NCBI GenBank assembly: GCA_008508345.1
Contig: QNGE01000278.1
Location: 45,281 to 109,280, forward strand
DNA length: 64,000 bases
Reading direction: 5' to 3'
From: Paragonimus westermani
Taxonomy: Eukaryota; Platyhelminthes; Trematoda; Plagiorchiida; Troglotrematidae
Shown here piece by piece: positions 46,700 through 58,549 of the stretch. The notes under the pieces were generated by a model. It was not told the DNA's origin. It did not search any database and worked only from the letters and a program-made list of their open reading frames with translations. A program made the position numbers and the translations under genes. Positions within the stretch are counted from its first letter, which is position 1. The number at the start of each line of letters is the position of its first letter.

Positions 46700-48000
46700 G
46701 GTGTACTGATACAAATTCGCATGAAACGTACATGCTCCTAACAAAAAATACGGCATACAACTGATACTATATGGACTTGATAAGGATAAGCAGACCCACA
46801 GATGTGATTTTTGGTTGTTCCGATTGGACCTGTTCAATTTCATGCAAAGGCATCTTTGTTTGCAAATAGTAAGCGTAGAGTGCGAGATAATTGTGTGACT
46901 GTAAAAGTTCCGGTGGAACCTAAAGCCAGCATGAGGGCTTTCTTACTTTGCTCACTTCTAAGTTCCCTTCACAGAAGCTGACCATCTCATAAGATTAACT
47001 GTAGGTTTCAAGGTGAAAAACTCAGCGAATTCTTCTGTTCTGGCTAGTATTTAAAGAATGGGAAACCTAGTACAGAGTTAGCAAGATCATTGGCATTGAG
47101 CTTGAGCAAGAGTATCTAAAAGGTGTGCTCGCCTGGAATCGTTAATTACGAGTGTTAGGGAGTAACAAGAATTGAAATACAGAAGTGTTGTGTTAGCATA
47201 ATGACAAAAAATCTGGCTATATATGGAAAGAATTGCAATAATTGTGAAAGGATATTAATGCACTCGAGTAAATTAGACAAATTGGTTTCAAGAAGAAGCT
47301 GTCATTGCCTCCGGTTAGACGCTTCATCGCTTTGAGTGTGTGCAGTATTAACGCAGTGGATATCGATTAGGTTCGTTAACGGTATCTTAACAAAACGTGA
47401 CGCATGGCGGGACTGTGCTGCTGCTGTTTTGAGTACCGTAGGTCACAGGACGGGTTGAACAACAATCTTCTATTTCGGAGTGAGCACCGTTTCTTGATAG
47501 TGTGGTAGTATGGTGGTATGATCTGAGGTCAAGGAGAAAACATTTGTTTGTGTTCAATGCTGTTTTGGTCACTTTTTAGGAATGTGGGTAGTTCATGGTT
47601 AGTGGTACGGAATAACACATGGTGAGGTGACTGCGTTTTTTGTTAGCTTTTACGAAGCAGTTAATTGTCACTTCATTACCGCAGATAACCCAGCAATGAA
47701 ATTTTGTCGTAATGGACAATATTATTCGAAACCTTCATGAACATGTCGCCAGTTCACATAACCACAGTCAGTAGGTGCATCGAAATTCCGAACACCAGTT
47801 TATTCCAGATACAGCCGCACGGTTTTGAATCGATGAGGTTTGACTCAGCGTGGATGCTCACTCCCATACAAACCCACAATCGATTTGAGCCTTCTTCTGG
47901 TGACGCATCAGGATGCGAGTTCACAAAATTGGTGATAATGACACTTCGTCCGGCCTTCACTGGATGAAGTTTGAAGGTAATTTTTGATCGTTTCAGACCT
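46700..48000. other. No supported gene
   Basis: Only short frames, with both strands open at 47737-47967. I see no splice-bounded exon, repeat or RNA gene here. Confidence 0.35.
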
Positions 48001-48019
48001 GTAGGGAATAGGGGAGATA

Positions 48020-48283
48020 TAAGATATCCGCACCAAATGTAGTACGAATGAAGTTGAATAGTTTGGGCGTCGTGTTTAACATGTTATTGATATACAGATT
48101 GGGAATAACACAACGTTTCGAGCAAGTTGTAATACTCAACGTTTCAACCACCTCGGGTGGCCTTCCTCAGGAGTGTTGTAATCGAATCGATTACAACACT
48201 CCTGAGGAAGGCCACCCGAGGTGGTTGAAACGTTGAGTATTACAACTTGCTCGAAACGTTGTGTTATTCCCAATCTGTATATC
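48020..48283. mobile_element. Small insertion with 13-bp target-site duplication
   Basis: The 13-mer AATAGGGGAGATA occurs at 48007-48019 and again at 48284-48296. Between them is a 264-bp insert: 65 bp of unique sequence, then a near-complete palindrome. Target duplications of this size and a terminal inverted partial copy are known features of Penelope-like elements and of inverted LINE insertions. No reverse transcriptase is present, so this is a non-autonomous or extremely 5'-truncated copy. Confidence 0.6.
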
Positions 48284-48287
48284 AATA
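48085..48287. repeat. Perfect palindrome, 101-bp arms with a 1-bp spacer
   Basis: Positions 48085-48185 are the exact reverse complement of 48187-48287, with the single base 48186 between them. There is no mismatch by base-by-base reading. The last four bases of the right arm overlap the right target duplication. Such a structure is unstable in most cloning hosts and implies a recent origin or strong maintenance. Confidence 0.9.
48195..48265 (+). ncRNA. Hammerhead-ribozyme-like motif (a second copy on the minus strand)
   Basis: Core boxes CTGAGGA (48202-48208) and GAAA (48227-48230) flank a seven-pair stem II (48210-48216 with 48220-48226). Stem III pairs 48230-48234 with 48255-48259. The cleavage triplet would be GUU ending at 48260, and stem I pairs 48261-48265 with 48195-48199. 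Departures from the canonical fold are one extra A at 48209 and two unpaired bases at 48200-48201. Hammerheads are known in Penelope-like elements. It may be a decayed or inactive version. Confidence 0.3.
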
Positions 48288-48299
48288 GGGGAGATAGAT

Positions 48300-51200
48300 T
48301 ACCGGTTTCACCGATCAGAAGATGTTATTCAATCTTTTGTCAAAGTTTAATAACCAGTGAGAAATCGGCACCAGACCCTTTGGTTGCCGGTGACTGGACA
48401 GGGGTTTGTTCTTGTAACATATGTGATTGACGTGGTGATCAATGCCATACTGAAGCATGATTATGGAACTGTTGAATATCCCGGTCCGGACGTAACTGCT
48501 GCTGAACGAAGCTGCTCACTAATGGAAAATACGTTTGTGGTTAGTGTCACACGGTGAATCGACGTAGCTGCCGTAATCGATCAACGTGCAAACACCGTGC
48601 ACATGGCGGTGATAGCTCATTATATTTGCTGATTAGTAAATACCATGAGGCACTTTGTCTGACCAGGGCCAGTGCCACAAAAATGATGAATTCCGCAACT
48701 GCCCAGGATCATAGTTACCAATAAGGTTTTCGCAACAAACTTAGCCAAAAGGCACGATGAAATGCACCGAACAAACTATCAGTGAGTGGTTTATATTAAA
48801 AGTAAAGTGCTCGGAAGAGATGTTGCCATTGATTCTGTTTGCTCACCACTACCCACCCCATGGAGGAAAGAAGAAAACTCTGTTGAGTCAATGTAAAGAC
48901 GACTGGCACGCCTGTCAGTTGATCGGGGGATAGGATAAATGGAGGCTAACAGATGAATGAGTGCGGATCAGCAGAGGTTCAGACCGTGGTCAACCAGAAC
49001 TTTGAAATCATAATCGGGGGCACATCGAGGAAGATGGTATATTTAGAACTCCTGTCTCTAGAGACAGCTGATAAGCAATGGTGAGGAAGTATCCAGCAGT
49101 CGCTGTGCCAGAACTTACAACGCCTCAGAACCACATATAGCATAGCAAACGGGAACTCTACCAATCACCCCGATTACGAACAGTCTAATTCTGTTACATA
49201 TCACCGTTTATACAGAATTCGTGAAGCTGCAGTGCGAGCTCAATATGAAGGACAAAACAACGACATGTTCACACGACATGTTCCCTAATGGCTGGAATCT
49301 TAGTTGTGGACACCGGGTGCATGTGCAGATGTCGACGGGCCGCGCCCAGTAGCATTGACTGCAAGATACAAAATGAAAACAGTACGTAGAGCCGAAGTTC
49401 ATGACGCATTCTCGGTACATTTCCGGAGAAACCCGAAACACATGCTTCATCTTTCTGAGATTTAGGCTACCAAACGTCACAGTCCCCCTTGTCTGTCCAA
49501 AGACAGTTTGTGTTGACACTGATGCTGCCGAGGTGGTCGGCAATCCTACAATTTCGATTTCCAGTTTTTTGTCCACCCGTTTACTCCCTTAAGCCCCTTC
49601 CGCTCTGTCGAATTTTTACTGATTCAAAACTAGTTACATGTGACCAGTTGTCATGATCGCATAGAAATTGATCCCCTGACACATCTGCTTAGTTTATTCA
49701 CTGTGCACTATCAAAACATAGTCGGTGGTAGACTTCGGTTAACTGTTTGTTCTCTAGTGGCGACGAAGCACATGGGGATAGGAATTCTGTAGTAAATACG
49801 TTCACAAAGAGTTTTCTCCATCATCGTTGAAAACAGGCGATTATTGAACTTAAAGCGATAGAAGCACAGTCTACCAGCTTATCCCAAAACAACCGACGTA
49901 ACAGAGAGACGACTGCAGTACTCAAACAATCATTTATGAAGACCATCAGGATAGGAGAAAGACATGCCAGTAAAGACCAGCTTTATCAGCGTAAATCCAA
50001 GCTGAAGTACTGAAGTAGGGTTGCGTTCAATAATGCGTTTGCCTACTGAGGAGTGGTCTGTAAAATTGACACTGTTCACAATTGTTCACACATTTTGCAG
50101 TAAGATGTGGTTTCAAATTGGGAGTAATCACTCATTTCCAGCTTCTGTCACGCGTAGACCGAATTGAATCGGCTATTGGTCACTACGTTGAACTCGCAAC
50201 CCCGGAATACTAAGTATGAAGCTTCATCCTTGTGAGAAAAGGTGAATACATCAGACTCTAATGATTTTGTCCTACATGAGCCAACCGGACGTATCGAGCT
50301 GAACGTGAAGGTTTTTAGAAAATCTGAGCGGTGCCCCATCACTAACAAGTGAATGATGATACTGAAGTATTCTCACTGGTTAAACTGGATGCATATTCAT
50401 TTTATTCAGTACCCTGATTCAGGCCACTGTGAACAAAAGAATCACCATGGAGTTATTCATATTGGATTCACTGTTCAGCGACACTGTTCCCCTGAACATG
50501 AGCGGTTTTGATCACAGTGCGGGAGAATCTGATGATACGCAAGTTCAGTCTTATTTGGCGAAACGTTTTCACTTCCAAGTTATGTCGTAAATATCAGCAA
50601 GTTGGTCACAGTAACGGATTGGAAAGTTCAACTAGCACGCGTGTTATGCAAAATGGAACAGTTCAACGTAGCGGCCACCGAGTTATCCGAAATGTTCTTA
50701 GCCACGCGTGGGGTCAATAGACAATTCATACAACAATGAATGGAGATTTGACTAAGATAGTATTCGGAAAGCATTCTCATTGCTTCAGTAATCTAAACTT
50801 TTCAATCTGCTACCGGTCTTCGTTACTTTTGCATGCGAGTCAACTATCATAAAACATTTTCCATCAATGCTGTGAGGAGCCATGATAACTAATTCTTCAT
50901 AGAAAAGAAATATGCGATATTTTCAGTCAAGCACAGTGGCTGCTTAAAAGAGAGGATAATGTATACCATAAACTGGTTCGAAACATTTCCTAAGATGGTC
51001 GAAATGTAAATAGCGGTCAATATGCGGAAAACATCAACCTCGGAATGAAAAACGACCAAACCTTCTAGCCCAGACATCATACGTGATTGCACCATTTACA
51101 ATCCTGTACACCTTTCAGACAACTTCTTCGAAAAAGCCACTATGCTGGAGTTTTGCTTTTTTCAGAGCGCGTCAACTGTGTCCATTATAGAATAAGAGCA

Positions 51201-52200
51201 ATGCTTAAGCAGTACATCTTTGGCTAGACCACAGAAATCGGAAACCGACCGCACAGTTTCGCAAGCTCTCAACCTTCTAGAAAAGCTCGCATCAGACGGG
51301 TAAGCTCGTCAAGTTACAGTAACAAACTTCGCAGGAAGTGGTAGAAGTGAGTAGATCTGTTAAGTTGGGCAGGGTCACGACGTAACTTCGAAATGTAAGT
51401 GTGCATATTTGTGCCTGGATGTGTGTACCTAATGTCCAGGGGCAGCTGGGGACCTATTCGTCCAAGGAAGCACAGCAAGCATTTCTCGCATGGCGTTATC
51501 GTAGTCTACCCTGTTGTTCATGCCAGATCGCTGGCTGTTCTGAGCTGTCCTCCCTCTGCAGCACAATTGGTGTGTCTACACCTGACAAAGCTCCGTCCGG
51601 AAGATTTTCACCACGATCGAGGAAGTCACATCTTCATATAGTCGAGCAATCGTTAAACTGAGTTTCACCGATAATGTACAACAATGTGTACGGCTGTGAT
51701 TTCCAAGACAAACCTCAACTTATGAAACTGCGGATTAACGATGAGACGCTAATCCTTGAAAATCCTATGTTCTGTGGGTTTTTCGGTTCAGGTAGCCAGC
51801 TGGTCGTTTAGTGTAAGTGATATGACAGTCTCGCCGCTTGTTTCGATACACACAGTGCAGACGCTCCATAAGTGATCACTCTTATTACGACAGACCGAAA
51901 TTGCACTCTACTGTGCCAGTGATATCAATAGCCACTTTCGGCTTATTGCTTGAGTATCGCTTTAACGTCATCTGAAGTGTTCATTCTCCTCAGAATGGTA
52001 ACAGTCGACGGTTAATTCTCGGGTCCGTCGATCATAATGCACGTTACTTTTTAAGGTATGTATTATCTCGTGTCATAATGGTGAGTGATGTTAGATTTGA
52101 TCTAATCATGAACTTGCTGAAAAACGGTCACCCGTACAATTCATATGTTTTCTCACACCCATTCCATTTATGTTTCAGAAGTAGCAACCGGTCAGTGAGT
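48300..52200. other. Mostly non-coding, with one dispersed repeat
   Basis: Apart from the repeat copy at 49400-49565 I find no supported exon. A three-frame-open patch at 51399-51661 is relatively GC-rich and could be a terminal exon entered at 51437 (acceptor CCTAATGTCCAG), but its acceptor is weak. Confidence 0.3.
49400..49565 (-). repeat. Dispersed repeat, copy B (homologous to 3085-3235)
   Basis: Minus-strand homologue of the copy at 3.1 kb, sharing GGGACTGTGACGTTT and the encoded GTVTFGSLNLRK. Here the frame extends to 122 codons (49208-49576). The element type is not recognised. Confidence 0.5.
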
Positions 52201-52283
52201 TACCAAGATGGATACACAAGATACATTTTTAAACCAGCTAATAGTAGAACCGCCCAACAGCATCGAGCATTTCTCCTTACTAC

Positions 52284-52603
52284 TCAACAACGCTGATGAG
52301 TAGTAAGAATTGCGTGCGAAATAATTTCATTACGAGGAACTCGATGAGTAAGTATAGAAAACCGTAGACCAGTTTTCAGGCGCGTTAAGGCAACCGGATG
52401 ATTCGCGGTTGGTTTTCTCGAAAAATACGCCATATAAACTGGACAATCCGGTTGTAACTCATAATCAGAGACTCTCGAGTGTTCGGTACCATGATCCGTC
52501 CGATAATGAATACTCGAACGGTAGCTGTATACCTTATCGTGTATGAACTCGAGATAGATGCATACCCGTCTAAATTGAAATTCGTTTGGGTAAGCTGATA
52601 GAC
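52284..52603 (-). CDS. Candidate terminal exon after a very strong acceptor
   Basis: The acceptor GCCTTTCTTATATGTTTGCAG opens a phase-1 frame of 105 codons ending at TGA 52284, with motifs FRRVCIYLEFIHDKVYSY and CPVYMAYFSRKPTANH. A second frame (VYQLTQTNFNLDG, phase 0) is open for 73 codons from the same acceptor and meets a fair donor (GACGG|GTATGC). I cannot decide between a long last exon and a short internal one. No upstream exon is fixed. Confidence 0.38.
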
Positions 52604-53360
52604 CTGCAAACATATAAGAAAGGCGTGCTGTAGTCTGTGCTGCGAAACAGTAAATGTGTTGTGCGTTGATAAATTATAACTGTGATACCGTTTGAATGGG
52701 ATTATTCAATGGCCCATAGGGTCTTTACCGGTAATAGGTGATAATTCTCACAGACGACAGTGGGAGACACCACTAGATGTTGACCGTGAGAATGGAGTGG
52801 ATAAGCCAACAGACCGAAGCAGGAGGACGCACAAAGTGCTTAGTCGAACACCGCTAGAGCATATACTAAAACGGAAACAAATGCCACCGTCCTGTTTCAT
52901 CAAATCCAACTAATTCTTGACAGGCCTTAAGGTGGCAAGTAATCTCCTCGAAGCCATCCTCTCACAAAGGTATCAGTACAGCAGCCTGCACTAAACAAAC
53001 ATTTAATGTGTTATTTTGTTCAATCACTCTCAGGTGTACTGCTTCTGACAAATTTCGTACAATCGGTCATTTCGTTTGCAGGTATGACTTCAGTCTCTGT
53101 TTCAGGGTAGGCTAAATTCAGAGGGTGGTCCGATAATTTTCATTTGCAGTAAGCAGTCAGACAGACAGGAGGTTGTTTGTAGTATGGTTGCATGCACCAA
53201 TATCTTTCAGTTGCACGAGACATCTTGGGAATCGCGATCGAATGTCTCACCTGTAAAGAGAAGGTTCATGAATCAAGAAGATGATTTTCACTTGATTGCC
53301 AGGATTCTAGCAGTACAGTCAGCTAGAAATAATGCAAGCGTGCACAAACCTGATCGTTAG

Positions 53361-53531
53361 AAGCTCGGGATTCCTTCAATTCGAATGTAAAACATATGTC
53401 AGACGTGCTCTATTACAAACACAATTGGGTGTTCACTCCAAATCTGTGTTTTCTGAATGAAGGAATGCCACCCTGCTGGAGTAATCACTTGTTCGTCCAC
53501 TACCACATACCAACTACCGATGAATCGCAAA
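53361..53531 (+). CDS. Candidate internal exon, Cys/Trp-containing
   Basis: 171 bp, phase 1 at both ends, with a strong donor (CAAA|GTAAGTTC). The product YYKHNWVFTPNLCFLNEGMP then PCWSNHLFVHYH looks extracellular or enzymatic. The acceptor (CCTGATCGTTAG) is only fair; an ATG at 53396 lies inside and could instead be a start. No neighbour was fixed in phase. Confidence 0.43.
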
Positions 53532-54196
53532 GTAAGTTCGAGATATGTACTACAATATATAGAAATGATCAAGAATCAACTCAGATTCATTAAATGCCGG
53601 CTACTTATATGTACCAATACCAATGCTTCTGGACCCCATGGATGTTGCGAGGTCGTAAATGGTAAACTGGAAATCAGGTTGAATATCGTTTCCATCGGAA
53701 ACGACATAACTACTGACCAGCCGTTCTAGTAGGCACTCGACTTGTAGACCTGCAAAACTAGCTTCCCTTCTCAGTCATCTACGCGGTTCCCAAACTTGAG
53801 CCTCTTCACACACTCGAATTTGGATGATGCTCATATTGTCAACTGGCTAGAGCGTTTACTCGAAAAGGATCACACTTAGAGGTTAGTCAACTTGCTGTTC
53901 TTCTGCAGTGAATGTTCACTGTAGCAGGCCATATGCTTGAGATTGTTCAGGGTGGAATGAAAGGCGTAATGCAACCCTTGCACCTCTGAGTGTCACTCGG
54001 TGACACGGCTGAAGATACGAGGTTGATAGCCATTTGACCGTGTTTACACACATCCAGGCCGTTTCTAACAGATGGTGGATTTTCTCCACTGTTCTAGTTT
54101 TGTAAAGCGTACTGACCAGCAACATTGCGATGAGGTGTGTTTCAAATTCATTCTTGATAGGCATGTACCGAAGAAATGATTTTAGATATGGGCGTG

Positions 54197-54365
54197 TTAC
54201 TGATAATCCATGAGCTGTTTCATCGTAAACCGAAAATTGTGGTTCAAATTATATTTCAGAACATCACATGAAATAAGCACCTCTGCCAATTTTAGCCATG
54301 AGGGATGCTCCTGGACCCCTACATCCTGCCATCCGTCTGTGCCCCAGACGCATGTTTCACCACAA
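54197..54365 (-). CDS. Candidate terminal exon, minus strand
   Basis: Acceptor TATCAATTTGATTACTTGCAG. In phase 2 it is open for 55 codons (CGETCVWGTDGWQDVGVQEH), unusually rich in Trp, Gly and Cys. In phase 1, the phase offered by the upstream exon 54496-54678, it gives VVKHASGAQTDGRM and stops at once. The plus strand also has exon-like frames here with a GTATGT donor at 54439. The strand and frame therefore remain open. Confidence 0.38.
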
Positions 54366-54495
54366 CTGCAAGTAATCAAATTGATACAATGCTCACTAGA
54401 GAGAATGAAATCGAGCCTCTTCACTGGCGAAGAAGGTATGTTTCACGTGATAGCAATGAGAAGCAACTGGACAGACTAATGTGTCTCGTGCTTAC

Positions 54496-54678
54496 CCATT
54501 CGGGAACCTTCTTTCAACCGTACCAGTCGATGGGGTAATCTAATAAACAAGTTCTTGATCATTGCTATAAATTTGACTTCCTTGTGAATCAACATGTGTC
54601 TTTGGTACACAACGGATGTCATATCTTTCAGTAGTCGTAGTATGTGCGCTATTCTTCCGGCCACACGTATTTCTTTGG
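54496..54678 (-). CDS. Candidate helical exon, minus strand
   Basis: 183 bp, phase 1 at both ends, acceptor GAATCGCTTTCATATTAAG, donor ATGG|GTAAGC. The product is basic and helical: GRIAHILRLLKDMTSVVY, then KEVKFIAMIKNLFIRL. It would splice to 54365 in phase 1. Function unknown. Confidence 0.45.
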
Positions 54679-55844
54679 CTTAATATGAAAGCGATTCAAC
54701 CACAGGACGTTTCAGTTGCATTGATGAGAAACTGAGGTGGGTTTCCTATCTACCGGATGCCTCATCATCCCACCAGATTTCACGTTAATAAACGAACAGA
54801 TGAATGTCATTGATTTTTTCTTCTCATATTCACACGTGAATTAAAAGTTGTTTTGGGGTGCACTAGAGTTGATCGTGAGGCTGTCAAACTGATCCTGGTC
54901 CTTTGTGATTATCAGTATTCCAACCAGCAAGATTTTGTATAAAAGAGCCTGACTGACTAGGTTTGACGCTTTTTCCGGTTTCACCATGAAAACATCGGCA
55001 ACCAATTAACCCAGAGAGATTTCGGTTGCGATTCTGCCGCTTATTTTTTAACTATCACAACAGAAATAAAATTCGATATACCGTGTCCACATATGCACAA
55101 GATCTTTGTGAACCGGGGCGTGTTATAGAGGGGCGAGCTGAGATGGATTATCACAGTAAACACCGCTGTTTTACTCAGGGGTGAGTTAGTGAACAGTGTT
55201 TGGGAATGAGACTTCCATTAAGTACATCAGACTTATGGGTTTTTGAGGAGCGTATGTCTGTGTAGATTTTAAGTCAGGGGTTTTATGATAAGGGCGTTGT
55301 CCTGATGACTTAATGCTGTGTAGCAATAGTGTCTGCAGCTCGCGTTAGATACATTTCGATGAGCAAAATAATACTGTGTTGGGCGTCGATCGTGAAGTTA
55401 GCACTCTGAAAACACCGTCTGTATGAGCAAGGTGACTAACTATGGTGAGAATGACTTACCAGATCACTTGCCAGTTTTCAATGTCAAATTTTATCAGTGT
55501 TTGAGAGCACTTTAGCTCAGAGCACTCTCTCATTCATTACCTTCTCAAATTTACTCTTACTATCTAGTTTGATCTGGTGTTGCTCAGCGTAAACAGATTG
55601 AATGAAATAAATCCATCAGTTTTATCTGTCTTCAGGAAATCAAGTTTGTCATTGTTTCTTATAGGTCCGGTAAGAGAAGTTGCAAGATGGAATTGTTCCG
55701 TTAAAAACGCATCGTTTCGGATGGATTGGAAACTGAGAGATAGTTTCTTCGGAGCCATTTGCTTTTTCGGTTTGACTTATCTCATTTGTGATTGATAGGC
55801 GATCTGGTTGCTATAATTTAAACATCACCCATAATTACTTGCAG

Positions 55845-56005
55845 CCGTTGCGTTCCCAGAGAACTTCCGGTCAGCTCTTTGTGAAAATAAGCAGAATACT
55901 AATGTCTATTGCGTGGTTGAACTCGCCACTACGAGAATCAACATTTTGGCCAGTCGTGTTGATGATTGTGTCATCAATTTGGCACAAGACACGACTGAAT
56001 TATAA
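55845..56005 (+). CDS. Candidate exon ending in a stop, unknown protein
   Basis: Acceptor CACCCATAATTACTTGCAG opens a phase-1 frame of 52 codons to TAA: VAFPENFRSALCENKQN and VDDCVINLAQDTTEL. It lacks an ATG, so it is easily missed; a longer but less protein-like frame (55788-56249) covers the same DNA. Hydrophobic residues alternate regularly and two cysteines are spaced through it. No neighbouring exon is fixed. Confidence 0.45.
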
Positions 56006-56491
56006 TATATGGGCGCTCAGTCAACACCAGGTAGTTCAAATCAGTACAAGAGTCATTACGACAGTTTCCAACCCAAAATGTGACAAGTCTTGTCGGTTCG
56101 CGTCATACCTCCAACCCGACCAATTATTTTGTTTAATTTATCGAGTGGAGACCAGCCAGCTGAAAGATGATGCTTTTGAAATTTCAATGAATATTTCACC
56201 CTTATGCTCACAGACACGCGTTGTTCAGATTTTCCGGTTAGCTGATTGAACCGCTAAAGTTCCAGTCCTACCCTAAATGTGAATAGAACTGCTTGACGTT
56301 CATCTGCGACAGATTAGTCGGAATCGCTTTTGCTCGATTGCGGTTCCATGTTCACTACCGCCACAGTAGCATTGTGGGTGCTTATTCTTAGTGAACAATA
56401 CCCAGAATGTGAGTACTACTTTGTTCAGAAACCGGTTATTACAGGTTCAAAATGAATTGTTTGCGTTCGCTTCAATTTTGCTAACCTGCAG

Positions 56492-56579
56492 CTTCCGCTT
56501 TCAAACTAACGAAAACATATCAAAATTCACCACGATCTTATCGTGGACACTCATTCAAATGCACCCGAAGTTCAGAGTT
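56492..56579 (+). CDS. Candidate internal exon
   Basis: Acceptor TTCAATTTTGCTAACCTGCAG and donor GTT|GTACGT. In phase 2 to 0 it encodes FRFQTNENISKFTTILSW and ends HPKFRV; another frame is also open. A possible 17-bp micro-exon at 56392-56408 (acceptor GGTGCTTATTCTTAG, donor AAT|GTGAGTAC) lies just upstream. Confidence 0.35.
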
Positions 56580-57658
56580 GTACGTTTGGGTTCCCTTCAA
56601 AAGAGAAATCTGTACACCATTCTGAATAAAAGGTGGTTAGTTAGTGTATATTTTGTCACACGAGGATGCAAAATATGGAATTACCCGAACTGTCTTCGGT
56701 ATGTGTACACAAACTACTGACTACACACATCGGAACAGTTCCGAAAGTGAACTGTGCCATATCGTACTTGGATGGCTCGTTTCTTCTGTTGTTGTTCGGT
56801 TGCTTAGTTCCCGTTCGTCTACAACCGTTGGCTTAAAATATCAAACCCGTTCTGATCGATAAATTAATGATTATGCTGCTGAGTGTAATTGCGACTACAC
56901 ATCCATACATATTCACACATTCACCCAGTCATCGATGTTCATCAACGAATCTTCATTTGGTGTTTGACGTTCTTGTTTTCTCCTTACATAGAATAACATA
57001 GATATTTGTTCAAAAGTTCACTTTTCGGTCGAAGTTTACTTCAGCAAACAATTCTGTTAACATTTTGTGACGTGCGATACAGTAGGCAGAGGGTTTATCA
57101 TACGCAGATTGATTCATGATGAGAGAGTTATGTTCGTGAAGAGTTCCACCAGGAAGGTCACTCATCTCGTGAACCTTCTTGGTTAATTTCGGTGAGACGA
57201 CTGAAGCTCGAACTACCTCCTTACCAACAAACTTACAAAGTTTTATTGTAATTTATACACTGACTTGCGGCCAAACTAGCAGCAGCTACATACCATGGGA
57301 ATGTCTATTGGTACTAATCTTTCAATTCAAAATACGCAGTTCGCATGATGTTCATTATACCCACCTATCCCGCCCTTTGCGAACAGAAGTACACATGACA
57401 ATCTTATGCCGAAACCGCGGAATGTAAAATCCAGGAAAACTCCCGATAATTTCAGCGACTAATGAAAACTACTCGCTGATTTTGTTGTGGTATGGATAAT
57501 TAAACATTTATTTTGCAGACGTGAATAGTACAGAAGTTGAGAGCAAACAGCATTACCGCCAATCAGATTCTCAGCCAGCGTTGTTTAATGTCAGCAGAAA
57601 GTTTCTGAATGTATTAAGAACAGACTGAATTAGGACAGTGTGGATGAGAGGATTTCAG

Positions 57659-57817
57659 TTGGAAGAAGATTATTCAGTCGTCAGCAATGTAGATTCCATG
57701 CAGAAATCCACCGCATGTATGGATACACATTACGCTTGTGAAAAATTGCTCCTCGGGGCTCTTGAATTCATGGTGTTTCTTATTTCCCCCAACTGCTTTA
57801 CATTTTGTGAATCTAAT
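57659..57817 (+). CDS. Candidate internal exon, cysteine-rich end
   Basis: Exactly 53 codons in phase 0, acceptor TGGATGAGAGGATTTCAG, donor AAT|GTGCGTTC. The product starts LEEDYSVVSNVDSMQKS and has an amphipathic helix followed by a hydrophobic, Cys-containing stretch (MVFLISPNCFTFC). Frame continues open past the donor. Confidence 0.35.
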
Positions 57818-58115
57818 GTGCGTTCTTATCATGGGGTTATTCCTAATTTCTTATGTGCACGCTTCTTTGCAATGTACTTAAAACGGTACATACCTCTTTA
57901 CCCATGTCTATCAACCTTTGCATATCAGATTTGGACACATGCCCTGGGTGAGTGTGCAACAGTGTGAATAGTACTCTCCTTCCAACTGTCGTCAGCGAAA
58001 CATTACAGAGAGAGGAACGTAAACAATTTCGTCTCAAGTACATCTAAGGATGGAAACAGTCGTGCTATTTTGAATGCGTCCTGTCCTTGAATGTCGCGTG
58101 TATCCTAGTCGCTGT

Positions 58116-58135
58116 TCTCTTCTTCTTCTTCTTCA
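58116..58135. repeat. (TCT)n microsatellite
   Basis: A short uninterrupted run of TCT/CTT triplets on the plus strand. Confidence 0.8.
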
Positions 58136-58549
58136 GTTGGTTGAATGCATCATGAATATACACCACTGAGTTCGGTCATCTCGTTGTAGAGAATTTCTGT
58201 CTTCCGGTAGCACTTATGGCCTCCATATGTTTAAAACATCACACAATTTTATAGATTGACAAGCTTCGAGTTTTCAATTGAACAGAGTTCCTGTGACTGC
58301 CGTTCGCGCACTCACATATTTTCTGAGTCGGTGGCATTCGGAAAGAAGCATTGTGAGCTCAAGCTTTCTTGTTGTTACAACTTGTCCTCAGCGTATCGCT
58401 TTTTCGGTTCGGAATTTCAGTTCCAATCTACTTTTAATTCAAATAGGAATTGTTTTCGTTCTGCCTATACGGATAGAGACCATCAATCTCGGATCAACAG
58501 TTCGCGCTGACAGTGCCTTTATTGACAATGGTGGTTATAAGTAAATTGG

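Noticed and set aside
55564..55795. Opposing frames of 64 codons (minus, good start context) and 72 codons (plus)
   Set aside because: Each is the shadow of the other and no splice or homology evidence favours either.
58256..58544. Two overlapping plus frames of 84 and 88 codons, one Cys-rich
   Set aside because: No acceptor or donor fixes a frame, and both are open together in a T-rich stretch.
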